This document shows, one piece after another, positions 17,971 to 29,301 of a stretch of 64,000 bases of DNA (position 1 is its first letter; the number at the start of each line of letters is the position of its first letter). Made by a program: the position numbers and the translations under genes. The notes under the pieces are model-generated. The model had not been told where the DNA came from, ran no database searches, and worked only from the letters and a program-made list of their open reading frames with translations. Source of the stretch: Pseudomonas triclosanedens. Lineage in GTDB: Bacteria; Pseudomonadota; Gammaproteobacteria; Pseudomonadales; Pseudomonadaceae. Location: the NCBI RefSeq assembly GCF_026686735.1, contig NZ_CP113432.1, positions 4,081,001 to 4,145,000 on the forward strand. The letters are read 5' to 3'.

Positions 17971-18741
17971 ATGCTCCCTACCCTGTTCATTTCCCACGGC
18001 TCTCCCATGCTGGCCCTCGAACCCGGCGCCAGTGACGCGCCGCTCAAGCGCCTGGCCCGAGAGCTGCCGCGTCCCAACGCGATCCTGGTGGTCTCCGCTC
18101 ACTGGGAAACCCCGGACCTGCGCGTCACTGCTGCCCCGCACCCGGAGACCTGGCACGACTTCTATGGCTTCCCGGCGCCGCTCTACGCCGTGCAGTACCC
18201 CGCCCCCGGCTCGCCGCACCTGGCGGCACGGGTTGCCGAGCTGCTCGCCACTGACGGCCTGCCGGTTACTCAGGATGCTGAACGCCCGCTGGATCACGGC
18301 GCCTGGGTGCCGCTGAGCCTGATGTATCCTCAGGCGGACATTCCGGTAGTGCAGCTCTCGCTGCCCAGCCGCCTCGGCCCGCAGATGCAGGACCGTATCG
18401 GCAAGGCCCTGCGCACGCTGCGCGAGGAAGGCGTCCTGCTGATCGGCTCCGGCAGCATCACCCACAACCTGGGCGAGCTGGACTGGCGCGCCGGACCGGA
18501 TGTCATCGAGCCCTGGGCCAAGGCATTCCGCGACTGGATGGCCGAACACCTCACCGCCGACGACGAAACGGCGCTGCTCGACTACCGCCGACAGGCCCCC
18601 TGGGCCGTGCGCAACCACCCAACCGACGAGCACCTGCTGCCGCTGTACTTCGCCCGCGCTGCCGGTGGCGCTCCCATGACGGTGGAGCACGCAGGATTCA
18701 CCCTCGGCGCGCTAGGGATGGATATCTATCGATTCGGCTGA
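17971..18741 (+). CDS. LigB/DODA-type extradiol dioxygenase family protein
   Basis: A 256-residue protein of the class III extradiol dioxygenase (LigB, DODA, YgiD) family. Putative metal ligands are His9 in FISHGSPML and the conserved His in VVSAHWET, LDHGAWVPL and NHPTDEHLLPL. Such enzymes cleave catecholic rings, and E. coli YgiD acts on L-DOPA; the substrate here is unknown. The ATG follows an AGGTGC-type weak ribosome site. No catabolic genes surround it, so it may be a stand-alone housekeeping homologue. Confidence 0.85.
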   Translation: MLPTLFISHGSPMLALEPGASDAPLKRLARELPRPNAILVVSAHWETPDLRVTAAPHPETWHDFYGFPAPLYAVQYPAPGSPHLAARVAELLATDGLPVTQDAERPLDHGAWVPLSLMYPQADIPVVQLSLPSRLGPQMQDRIGKALRTLREEGVLLIGSGSITHNLGELDWRAGPDVIEPWAKAFRDWMAEHLTADDETALLDYRRQAPWAVRNHPTDEHLLPLYFARAAGGAPMTVEHAGFTLGALGMDIYRFG

Positions 18742-19048
18742 GGGCCACTACCGGCTCCTGATCTCGCAGCGCAATCGAAGCCAGCGGCAGGATGATCGGA
18801 GCCTGCTGCACCCATCACATAGCATCGCTTCGCTCCACCCATTCCATGAACCTGCCAGGGCGGTTGTTCCTCGAATCGGGCTTGCACCGCTCCCGCGGAG
18901 GCATCATCCGCCAGAACCGGGGCTCGCAGCAGGACGGGTAGAGCTTGCGATTGCCATCGACACGGTTACGCGCGCCATCCTGCGAAACCGCTCACGGCGC
19001 TCGTTCCTGCAAGAGACAGCGGCACAGGCGCTCAATCACTCCGAAATG
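18742..19048. other. Non-coding stretch with a possible degenerate repeat
   Basis: About 300 bases with no convincing gene on either strand. Around 18808-18842 the sequence CACCCATCACATAGC followed by ATCGCTTCGCTCCACCCA resembles degraded intergenic repeats common in pseudomonads (a GGGTGGAGCGAAGCGATG-like core). I see no intact inverted-repeat ends or transposase. Confidence 0.4.
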
Positions 19049-19074
19049 AAAAAGCCCCGCCAAGGCGGGGCTTT
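19049..19074 (-). terminator. Terminator of deaD
   Basis: AAAGCCCCGCC / GGCGGGGCTTTTT hairpin with a five-T tail on the minus strand, 21 bases past the helicase stop. Confidence 0.88.
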
Positions 19075-19095
19075 CCATGCTCGCTGATCTTGCGA

Positions 19096-20784
19096 TCAGT
19101 CTTCGCGGTAGCGGCGCAGGCGCAGAGCCTTGCCGGCGACGCGGGTGTCCTTGAGCTTGGTCAGCAGGCGATCCAGGTTCTCTTCCGGCAGCTCGATCAG
19201 GCTGAAGGTTTCGCGAATCTGGATACGGCCGATGGCCTCGCGAGACAGGCCGCCCTCGTTGAGGATGGCGCCAAGCAGGTTCTTCGCCTGTACGCCGTCG
19301 CGGGCCCCCAGGGCGGTGCGGCAGCGGGACTTGCCTTCCGACGGCGGGGCCATCGGGCGGCGCTCGCCGCTGCGCTCCGGACGATCCCCGCGCTCGGGGC
19401 GCTCGCCACGCTCATAACGATCGCTGCGCTCGCGCGGGGCGGCCGGGGTCAGCGGTTGCTCGCGACGCACGGACTCCAGGTCCAGCGCCTTGCCTTCGGT
19501 CAGCTTGGCCAGCAGCACGGCGGCCAGGGTTTCCATGTCGGTACCCAGGCGACGGCAAAGCTCGTCACGTACGGCGCCGCGGCTGGCAACGGCGTTGCCC
19601 AGCAGCGGTTGCAGGCTGTTGGCCAGGCGGCTCAGACGAGCTTCCAGGACGGTGTCGGCATCCGGCAGGCGAACTTCTCCGACCTTCTGCCCGGTCACAC
19701 GCTCGATCACCTGAAGCATGCGGCGCTCGCGCGGGGTCACCAGCAGCAGCGCACGGCCTTCACGACCGGCACGGCCGGTACGACCGATGCGGTGCACGTA
19801 GGATTCCGGATCGTACGGCATGTCCACGTTCAGTACATGGGTGATGCGTGCCACGTCCAGACCGCGAGCGGCGACGTCGGTGGCGATGACGATGTCCAGC
19901 GAGCCGTCCTTGAGCGACTCGATCACGCGCTCGCGCTGGGCCTGCGGCATGTCGCCGTTCAGCGCGGCGGCACGGTAGCCCTGGCGCTCGAGCAACTCGG
20001 CGATGTCCAGGGTAGCCTGCTTGGTACGCACGAACCCGATCAGCGCATCGAACTGCTCGACTTCCAGCAGACGAAGGATCGAAGCCGGCTTCTGGTCGGC
20101 GTGGACCATCAGGTGCACCTGCTCGATGCGGGCGACGGTCTGGGTCTTGGCGGCGATGCGAACGTGCTTGGGCTCTTTCAGGTGACGTTCGGCGATGCTG
20201 CGGATCGAGGCAGGCAGGGTCGCGGAAAACAGCACGGTCTGGCGGGTTGCCGGAATGGCTTCGAAGATCACTTCGAGGTCATCCATGAAGCCGAGCTTGA
20301 GCATCTCGTCCGCTTCGTCGAGGACCAGGCGCTCGACGGTGGACAGCAGGTTGGCGTCACGGCGCAGGTGGTCGCACAGGCGGCCCGGGGTCGCCACCAG
20401 GACTTGCGCGCCCTGGCGCAGAGCCTTGAGCTGCGGCCCCATCGGAGCTCCGCCGTAGACGGCCACGACGCCAACGCCCGGCATCTGCTTGGAGTAGGTT
20501 TCGCAGGCGGTAGCCACCTGCAGGGCCAGTTCGCGAGTTGGCACCAGCACCAGTACCTGCGGTACACGGCGGCTCGGATCGATCTTCGACAGCAGCGGCA
20601 GGGCGAAAGCGGCGGTCTTGCCGGTGCCGGTCTGGGCCTGGCCGATCATGTCGTGGCCGTCGAGGATCACCGGGATCGACTGGGCCTGGATCGGCGACGG
20701 TTCTTCGTAGCCGACGGCGGCGATGGCCGCGAGGATATTGGAGTGAATACCGAGCGCGGCGAAGCCGCCGGTTTCCTGGGTCAT
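19096..20784 (-). CDS. deaD: ATP-dependent RNA helicase DeaD
   Basis: A 562-residue DEAD-box helicase that unwinds RNA in ribosome assembly and mRNA remodelling. From published work recalled here, the P. aeruginosa homologue promotes exsA (type III secretion) translation. Motifs in order are the Q motif with YEEPSPIQAQ, Walker A AQTGTGKTAAF, DEAD as VLDEADEML, SATLP, and helicase C-terminal HRIGRTGRAGR. The Arg/Glu/Pro-rich linker near residues 455-500 precedes a DbpA-type RNA-binding domain (from RTALGARDGVQAKNLLGAI). The ATG at 20784 removes an unlikely 17-residue extension. Confidence 0.93.
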   Translation of the reverse strand: MTQETGGFAALGIHSNILAAIAAVGYEEPSPIQAQSIPVILDGHDMIGQAQTGTGKTAAFALPLLSKIDPSRRVPQVLVLVPTRELALQVATACETYSKQMPGVGVVAVYGGAPMGPQLKALRQGAQVLVATPGRLCDHLRRDANLLSTVERLVLDEADEMLKLGFMDDLEVIFEAIPATRQTVLFSATLPASIRSIAERHLKEPKHVRIAAKTQTVARIEQVHLMVHADQKPASILRLLEVEQFDALIGFVRTKQATLDIAELLERQGYRAAALNGDMPQAQRERVIESLKDGSLDIVIATDVAARGLDVARITHVLNVDMPYDPESYVHRIGRTGRAGREGRALLLVTPRERRMLQVIERVTGQKVGEVRLPDADTVLEARLSRLANSLQPLLGNAVASRGAVRDELCRRLGTDMETLAAVLLAKLTEGKALDLESVRREQPLTPAAPRERSDRYERGERPERGDRPERSGERRPMAPPSEGKSRCRTALGARDGVQAKNLLGAILNEGGLSREAIGRIQIRETFSLIELPEENLDRLLTKLKDTRVAGKALRLRRYRED

Positions 20785-21121
20785 GGGTTTTGCCTCTACA
20801 TACATCCGCAAAGACCCAATAGCCGAGCTGCGCATGCCCTGTACGACAGTGAAGTCACCCAGGCAGCTGGAAGCGGGGATTTGCGAAATGAAAATTGGAA
20901 GAATACGTCAAGGAAGTCCGCACAGCGGACGCATGGACAAAGCGCAAGGCTCTGAAAAATGCGGGTCCAAAACGGGGCCTTAGCTTGGCCGGCGCGCATG
21001 ATACCGGAAAATCGTCCGTCATGTACGGCTTTTCAGACAACCTCCGGCGAACGGTCGGCGCCTGGACTAGCCTGGCGGGGGCGACTATACCGAGCAAGCC
21101 CTTCCCTTCCGGAGCTCACCG
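20785..21121. promoter_or_regulatory. Intergenic region between deaD and enoyl-CoA hydratase; probable long deaD leader
   Basis: 337 bases between divergent genes. They hold both promoters and no supported ORF. The deaD side is unusually long for this compact window; cold-shock and helicase mRNAs often have long structured leaders. No specific element is identified. Confidence 0.35.
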
Positions 21122-21913
21122 ATGAAGCCCAGCAGCGAGCCACGCGTCACCCGTGAACGCCACGACCACGTCCTGCTGCTTGGCCTGAACCGGGCGGACA
21201 AGCGCAACGCGTTCGACATGGACATGCTCAATCAACTGGTGCTGGCCCTGGGCGAGTACGAGCGTGACGACCATCTGCGCTGCGCCCTGGTGTTCGCCCA
21301 CGGCGAGCATTTCACCGCAGGCCTCGACCTGGGCAGTGTCGCCGAGACCTTCCGTAACGGCTGGCAAATGCCCGCCGGCGCGGCAGACCCGTGGGGCACA
21401 TTCGGCGGTCCGCGGCTGACCAAGCCATTGCTGGTCGCCGCGCAAGGCTACTGCTTCACCCTCGGCATCGAACTGATGCTCGCCGCGGATATCAATCTCT
21501 GCGCCAGCAACGCGCGCTTCGCCCAGATGGAAGTGCAGCGCGGCATCTTTCCGTTCGGCGGCGCGACGTTGCGTCTGCACCAGGTCGCCGGCTGGGGCAA
21601 CGCCATGCGCTGGCTGCTGACCGGCGACCAGTTCGATGCCCACGAAGCCTGCCGGTTGGGACTGGTGCAGGAAGTTACCGCGCCGGAAGAGCTGATGCCC
21701 CGCGCACTGTGGATGGCCCAGCGCGTCGCCGCCCAGGCGCCGCTCGGCATCCGCGCCACCCTTGCCTCGGCTCGCAAGTGCCTGGACGAAGGCGAACTGG
21801 CAGCCGCCCTCGACCTGCCGGCGATGGCCAGCCAACTGCTTTCCAGCGAAGACGCCAAGGAAGGTTTCAAGGCGATGCAGGAGAAACGCGACGGTCAATT
21901 CCGGGGCAAATGA
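21122..21913 (+). CDS. Enoyl-CoA hydratase/isomerase family protein
   Basis: A 263-residue crotonase-fold enzyme. Oxyanion-hole and active-site regions are readable: FAHGEHFTAGLDLGS (first oxyanion segment), QGYCFTLGIELMLAADI (second) and EVQRGIFPFGGATLRL, which contains the Glu position used by hydratases and isomerases. It probably acts on enoyl-CoA esters in fatty acid or amino acid degradation; hydratase versus isomerase cannot be decided from sequence alone. CCGGAG lies ahead of the ATG. It diverges from deaD and is probably monocistronic. Confidence 0.88.
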   Translation: MKPSSEPRVTRERHDHVLLLGLNRADKRNAFDMDMLNQLVLALGEYERDDHLRCALVFAHGEHFTAGLDLGSVAETFRNGWQMPAGAADPWGTFGGPRLTKPLLVAAQGYCFTLGIELMLAADINLCASNARFAQMEVQRGIFPFGGATLRLHQVAGWGNAMRWLLTGDQFDAHEACRLGLVQEVTAPEELMPRALWMAQRVAAQAPLGIRATLASARKCLDEGELAAALDLPAMASQLLSSEDAKEGFKAMQEKRDGQFRGK

Positions 21914-22170
21914 ACACCTGCCGGAAAAAACCTCGAACCATCGTGCTAAAAGCACTATATCCAAGGTATTAAAAACGCCAGGAATTCGCGCTTAATCCTA
22001 AAGTTTTCCCTTTAGAATCAATATCTTGATAACAACAAAACGACTATATACAAGTTCCAATTTCGCGTTCAAAAACAAGTCTCTAAAACTGACATCGAGT
22101 GCAGCGCAGTGACTCGCCGGGAAGACCGCCCGAGCCTCCGCTGGATCACATCCTTCATGGAGGAACTCGT
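21914..22170. promoter_or_regulatory. AT-rich upstream region of the repetitive lipoprotein/TpsB locus
   Basis: From about 21940 to 22100 the composition is markedly AT-rich against a GC-rich background, with several TATA and TTTAG tracts. It probably contains the promoter of the following locus. In Pseudomonas such tracts are usual targets of the MvaT/MvaU silencers; binding here is inferred. I cannot fix a -35/-10 pair with proper spacing. Confidence 0.5.
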
Positions 22171-23652
22171 ATGTCAGCCCCTATTCGCATCTTCGCACTT
22201 TCTCTCCTGGTCGTTGCCCTGTCGCTGCAAGGATGCAGCAGTAACGGCGGCAGCAGTCATCACAAATCCGGCGACAGCGGCAGCACCCAGGGCGAAGGCT
22301 CCGGTGACAGCGGTTCGGGCGGCAGTGGCAGCGGCGGCACTGGTGGCGGTTCGGGTGGCACTGGCGGTACCGGCGGTACCGGTGGTGGCGACAATGGTGG
22401 CGGCGATAACGGTGGCAACGGCGGCACCACGCCCACCAGCAGCACTGGCAACGTACTGAGCGCCACCGGACAGGCAGTCTCCAGCGTCGGCGACACCGTC
22501 AGCACCGTAGGTGCCGTGGTCAAGACCGTCGATATCCCGCTGGTTGGCAGCGGTGTCACCGACAACGCCGGCAACCTGGTCCAGCAAGTGGGCGCCGGCG
22601 TGGACAGCGTCGGCAGCGGCGTCACCAACGGCCTCGGCAAACTCGCCAGCAACCCGAACGCCATCGGCACCACCGTGGCCGGCGCGGGCGGTCTGGTCGC
22701 CCATACCGGTGGCGCGGTCAGCAGTCTTGGCGACACCGTTGCAGCCATCGGCGACGGCCCGCTGCTGGCCAGCACCCCGCTCAACGGCGTGACTGGCCAA
22801 CTGGGCGGTGTGGTCGACGGTGTGGGCAACAAGATCACCATGCTCGGCGACTCCCTCAGCGGAGCGGTTACCAGCGGCCCGCTCAGCCAGTTGACCACGC
22901 AGCTCAGCGGCACCACCGCAGGCGTGGTGAAGACGGTGGAAGGCACCACCCGGAGCCTCGGAGCAACCACCGGCCTGGGAGCGCCGGTGAACAACCTGTT
23001 GACCACCGTCGGCGGCGTAGTGACCCAGACAGGCAACCAGGTGGCCAGCCAGAATCCGGCGCTGGCCCCGGTCGGCGGAATCGTCAGCAATGCGGGTCAG
23101 GCAGTCAGCGCAGCCGGCGGCTTGGTCAATGGCAGCAATCCTGGCGGCGGCCTTCTTGGCAACGTGACCGGCAGCCTGGGTGGCGCAGCCGGCGGCAGTA
23201 ATCCGGTTGGCGGCCTTGTCGGCGGACTGACCGGTGCGGTCGGCGGCATCACTGGCGGTCTCGGTGGCGCGGCCGGCGGCAGCAACCCGGTGGGAGGACT
23301 GGTCAACGGAGTGACCGGCGCGGTTGGTGGGATCACCGGCGGCCTGGGTGGCGCAGCCGGCGCCAGCAACCCGGTAGGCGGGCTGGTCAACGGGGTCACT
23401 GGTGCGGTCGGTGGCGTCACCAGCGCGCTGGGTGCGGGAGGCCTGGTGGCCGGGGCCGGTATCGGCGCAGGTGTCAGCAGCCAGGGAGCGGGTGTCGGAG
23501 CAGGTGCTGGCGTTGCTACCAGCACCAGCGGCGGGCAAGGCCAGGGAGGCCTGCTGGGCAACACCCTCGGAGCCGTAGGCGGAGCGCTGGGCGGTGTAAC
23601 CGGCGGCCTGGGCGCAGGTCTGGGGGTGGGCGTGGGAGCCACCCGGAAATAA
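22171..23652 (+). CDS. Glycine-rich repetitive lipoprotein (collagen-like annotation class)
   Basis: A 493-residue predicted lipoprotein. A signal peptide runs to the lipobox LSLQGC with Cys22 as the lipidated residue, followed by SSNGGSS. A Ser/Gly/Thr-rich low-complexity stretch spans residues 24-90. Then about 380 residues repeat hydrophobic-glycine patterns such as SSVGDTVSTVGAVV and SVGSGVTNGLGK. Three near-identical 28-residue repeats lie at about 335-418, and the tail is Gly-rich. Databases tend to call such proteins collagen-like, but true Gly-X-Y runs are limited. It contains only one cysteine. GGAGG precedes the ATG. It is followed 83 bases later by a TpsB-type outer-membrane transporter, its likely secretion or surface partner. 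Confidence 0.8.
   Translation: MSAPIRIFALSLLVVALSLQGCSSNGGSSHHKSGDSGSTQGEGSGDSGSGGSGSGGTGGGSGGTGGTGGTGGGDNGGGDNGGNGGTTPTSSTGNVLSATGQAVSSVGDTVSTVGAVVKTVDIPLVGSGVTDNAGNLVQQVGAGVDSVGSGVTNGLGKLASNPNAIGTTVAGAGGLVAHTGGAVSSLGDTVAAIGDGPLLASTPLNGVTGQLGGVVDGVGNKITMLGDSLSGAVTSGPLSQLTTQLSGTTAGVVKTVEGTTRSLGATTGLGAPVNNLLTTVGGVVTQTGNQVASQNPALAPVGGIVSNAGQAVSAAGGLVNGSNPGGGLLGNVTGSLGGAAGGSNPVGGLVGGLTGAVGGITGGLGGAAGGSNPVGGLVNGVTGAVGGITGGLGGAAGASNPVGGLVNGVTGAVGGVTSALGAGGLVAGAGIGAGVSSQGAGVGAGAGVATSTSGGQGQGGLLGNTLGAVGGALGGVTGGLGAGLGVGVGATRK
23173..23424 (+). repeat. Three tandem 84-bp coding repeats
   Basis: Units at 23173-23256, 23257-23340 and 23341-23424 each encode a 28-residue (S/G)LGGAAG.SNPVGGLV block ending TGAVGG(I/V)T(G/S). 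The copies differ mainly at third positions and a few residues, indicating in-frame duplication within the lipoprotein gene rather than a mobile repeat. Confidence 0.88.
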
Positions 23653-23735
23653 TCCAGATATCGCCCATACTGTGGTAGCCAGGAGCCATTAACGGCTCCT
23701 GGCCTTCGCTGAAGTCGGACTCATGGAGGAGCCAG

Positions 23736-25403
23736 ATGCGCAAACTCGCTACCCTGACCCTGGTGCTGGCAAGTCCCTTCGTCTGGGCAGAACGCCCGAT
23801 CCAGCTCCCCGGGTCCGATATCGAACAGACGCTTCCGCGTCCCAACCTGCCCGGCGGAGAACTCCGCCCGACCGCACCCAAGGTCACTGCCCCGGCGCCG
23901 TCCGCCGAGCAGCCCGGGCAGATCCTGCAGCAATCCATCAGACTCAAGCGCATCGAAATCGCCGGCGGCGGGCACTACCCGCTCGACACCTGGCGCCCGC
24001 TGCTGGAACCGCTGACCCAGCGCACCATCCAGGTCAGCGAACTGGTAGCGGCGGCCAAGACCATCACCCAGCGCTACCAGGACGATGGCTTTTTCATCTC
24101 CTTCGCCTACGTGCCCAACCAGGACTTCCGCGGCGGCGTGGGCCGCATCGTGCTGGTCGAAGGCCATATCCGCGAGGTGCGCAGCAGCGGCGACCTGGGC
24201 GCGCACCAGGCGCGGGTGGACCGCTGGATCGCCCGGTTGAAGTCCGAAAAGCCGCTCACCCGCGAGAGCTTCGAGCGCTTCAGCGTGCTGATGAGCCGCG
24301 TGCCGGGCCTGCAACTGGCAATGGCGCTCAACCCGCCCACCACCAGCGACGGCGGCGCCGTGCTGGAGCTGGCAGGGCAACGCAAACGTTTCGATACCAG
24401 CGCTAACCTCGACTCGCGCCGTGGCGAACAGCGCGGCCTGCTCTCCGCCGAAGTGATGTCCATGCTCGGTTGGGGCGAGCAATTGCAGTTCAGCTACCTC
24501 TACCCGCCCGGCCAGGACAACGAGTACTACCGAGCCTGGAACTACAGCCAGTTGCTGGGCGACAACGGCCTGCAACTGACCACTGGCTACAGCCATTACA
24601 ATTCCAGCCCGGACGACCGCCTGCGCCTGGCCAACGGCCTGGAGTTCGCCCGCAAGCGGGAGAACGAACGGGTCAGCGCCGGCCTCGGCATTCCGCTACT
24701 GCTACGCCGCGACCTCACCTGGGACGTCAACCTGCGTGCCTATACGGTGAACGACACCAGCCGCTACGACCTGGTCAAACCCAACATCCCTTATCGCGTC
24801 GAGCAGAAAAGCACCCTGCGCGTCGTTGGCGTGGACACCCTGGTCCAGCAGTTCGCCACCAAGCGCGTGCGCGTCGGCAGCCTGGCGGTCTACCAGGGTC
24901 TGAACGGCATGGGGGCGGAAACGGAAGAGCCGATCCGCAAGAACTTCACCCGCGTACTGGGTTACGGCGCGCAACAGGACCAGTTCGGTGAAAGCTGGCA
25001 GGGCGTCGCCACCGCCGGATTCCAGTGGACCGACGACGTGCTGCCCGATTCGGAGCAGGTCACCTACGGCGGCAGCAACTTCGGCCGTGGCTATCCGGAC
25101 GACCAGGCCAGTGGTGACAAAGGCTGGGGCGCCTCCTACGAGGTGAACTACTCCTTCCTGCGGCAAAGCGTGGTGCTCAACCAGATCCAGCCTTACGCGG
25201 TGGTAGATACCGCCCGCACCCACTACATCCAGGACGGTCTGCCCAACGCCCAGCTCGGCTCCGCGGCCATCGGCCTGCGCCTGTCGAATCGCAAGCACTA
25301 CCTGGTCTCGGCGGAAATCGCCAAGCCCTTCGGCGACCGCGCGCTGGACAACAACGAGCGCAGCCCGCGGATCAACTTCGCGTTCAGCTACCAGATTCCG
25401 TAG
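23736..25403 (+). CDS. TpsB/FhaC/ShlB-family outer-membrane transporter
   Basis: A 555-residue two-partner-secretion transporter. A signal peptide (MRKLATLTLVLASPFVWA) and Pro-rich linker are followed by two POTRA-like domains at about 65-145 (LKRIEIAGGGHYPLD to VLVEGHI) and 146-220. A 16-strand beta-barrel runs to the C-terminal aromatic-ending strand FAFSYQIP. The L6 loop motif of the Omp85 superfamily is present as NFGRGYPDD. Such proteins export or surface-display a dedicated partner. No TpsA exoprotein with a TPS domain is nearby; the only candidate is the upstream lipoprotein. The gap of 83 bases contains a GGAGG site and no terminator. Confidence 0.88.
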   Translation: MRKLATLTLVLASPFVWAERPIQLPGSDIEQTLPRPNLPGGELRPTAPKVTAPAPSAEQPGQILQQSIRLKRIEIAGGGHYPLDTWRPLLEPLTQRTIQVSELVAAAKTITQRYQDDGFFISFAYVPNQDFRGGVGRIVLVEGHIREVRSSGDLGAHQARVDRWIARLKSEKPLTRESFERFSVLMSRVPGLQLAMALNPPTTSDGGAVLELAGQRKRFDTSANLDSRRGEQRGLLSAEVMSMLGWGEQLQFSYLYPPGQDNEYYRAWNYSQLLGDNGLQLTTGYSHYNSSPDDRLRLANGLEFARKRENERVSAGLGIPLLLRRDLTWDVNLRAYTVNDTSRYDLVKPNIPYRVEQKSTLRVVGVDTLVQQFATKRVRVGSLAVYQGLNGMGAETEEPIRKNFTRVLGYGAQQDQFGESWQGVATAGFQWTDDVLPDSEQVTYGGSNFGRGYPDDQASGDKGWGASYEVNYSFLRQSVVLNQIQPYAVVDTARTHYIQDGLPNAQLGSAAIGLRLSNRKHYLVSAEIAKPFGDRALDNNERSPRINFAFSYQIP

Positions 25404-25418
25404 GTTCTCCCGCTCGCG

Positions 25419-25443
25419 AAAAAGGGGCCGGTGGCCCCTTTTT
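25419..25443. terminator. Bidirectional terminator after the TpsB gene
   Basis: AAAAAGGGGCC / GGCCCCTTTTT hairpin between convergent genes, touching the stop codon of the minus-strand gene. Confidence 0.88.
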
Positions 25444-26204
25444 CATTGCGCAGGGCGCAGCGAGTCGATGTAGCCGCGCAGCGAGTAGCCGAGTTTCGGC
25501 TCCAGGGCCCCGACGCGCTTCTTCAAGGCACGCAGGTTGAGCTCCTGGTCCAGGTCCGCTGGCACGAAGACGATCACGTTGCCCTCTGGCACCGGGCACT
25601 CCCAGTAATGCCTGTGGAAGCGCCCGCGAAGCAGTGCGGCGCCCAGTGGTCGCCCGTCATCGGTACTCCACTGGTTAATCACCAGCCAGCCGCCCGGCCG
25701 CAGGCGCTCCCGGCAGGTACCGAGGAAATTCCAGGCGATATGCGCCGGCGCGGGGCCGGTATCGGTGTAGAGGTCAAGGAAGATCAGGTCAGCCGGCTCG
25801 CAGCGCTCCAGTTCCTCCACCGCATCACCGATACGCAGGTTCAGGCGCGGGTCATCGGTCAACCCGAGATGGTCGCGGGCCAGGCGCGGGATCGAGGGGC
25901 GCAACTCGATGGCCTCCACCTCTTCCAGCGCCAGATGCTTCAGGCAGGCCTGGGTCAGACTGCCGGCACCGAATCCGAGGAACAGTGCCCGTCGCGGCCG
26001 CGAGTGACACAGCGCGCCCAGCAGCATGGCGCGTGAATAGTCGTATTCCAGCCAACTGGGGTCCTGCACCAGCACGCAGCTCTGCTCGACCTCGTCGCCG
26101 AACTCCAGGTAACGGAAATTGCCGCACTCCACTACCCGGATCACCCCGAACGCATCGCGCTCTTCGACGATCAGGCGCTCGTCGATCTGTTGCTCCTCGC
26201 TCAT
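25443..26204 (-). CDS. Spermidine synthase-like methyltransferase-fold protein
   Basis: A 253-residue Rossmann protein of the polyamine aminopropyltransferase-like family. The cofactor loop ALFLGFGAGSLTQ, acidic VEAIELRPSI and DLIFLDLYTD match the fold. The family gatekeeping region that binds putrescine is not clearly conserved, so true spermidine synthase activity is doubtful. Many Pseudomonas genomes carry such stand-alone paralogues of unknown substrate. It diverges from the FMO gene at 26399. Confidence 0.8.
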   Translation of the reverse strand: MSEEQQIDERLIVEERDAFGVIRVVECGNFRYLEFGDEVEQSCVLVQDPSWLEYDYSRAMLLGALCHSRPRRALFLGFGAGSLTQACLKHLALEEVEAIELRPSIPRLARDHLGLTDDPRLNLRIGDAVEELERCEPADLIFLDLYTDTGPAPAHIAWNFLGTCRERLRPGGWLVINQWSTDDGRPLGAALLRGRFHRHYWECPVPEGNVIVFVPADLDQELNLRALKKRVGALEPKLGYSLRGYIDSLRPAQ

Positions 26205-26398
26205 ACGCTGCGCTCGCGAAGCGAGACTGTGACATTGCGGTCCGCCACGGCGAACAGACGGCGCGGATTGCCATTGAACAGCAAGGGCTGAGGCACGTGA
26301 TAATCCTTCGAAGCAGGCGTTGAATCACCTGAGCAGCCAGGAGTGGCCGCCAGGCTCGGAAAGCCACAAGAATAACAGCCCAAGAGGCACAGCCCAGC

Positions 26399-29145
<2,747 letters not shown>

Positions 29146-29301
29146 CAGGGCGGCAGGTATTCCGATAGCAAAATCCCAAGCCTCTACCGATTTTTCCGAA
29201 ACGCGCTTCTGCAAATTGACGCTCATCCTGGCGTCACACACTGTGTGGCACCAGCGCGACCGAGTGCGCGCCAATCCGTCAATCCCTGCAAGGAAGTCCC
29301 A

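Noticed and set aside
19090-20955. 621-codon open frame on the plus strand
   Set aside because: Antisense shadow of deaD; the helicase motifs on the other strand are complete.
23173-23424. Short regularly spaced repeats considered as a CRISPR array
   Set aside because: The units are contiguous 84-bp coding repeats without spacers and stay in frame in the lipoprotein gene.
22174-23538. 454-codon minus-strand open frame opposite the repetitive lipoprotein
   Set aside because: The repeats are open on both strands because of composition. Only the plus strand has a signal peptide, lipobox and ribosome site.
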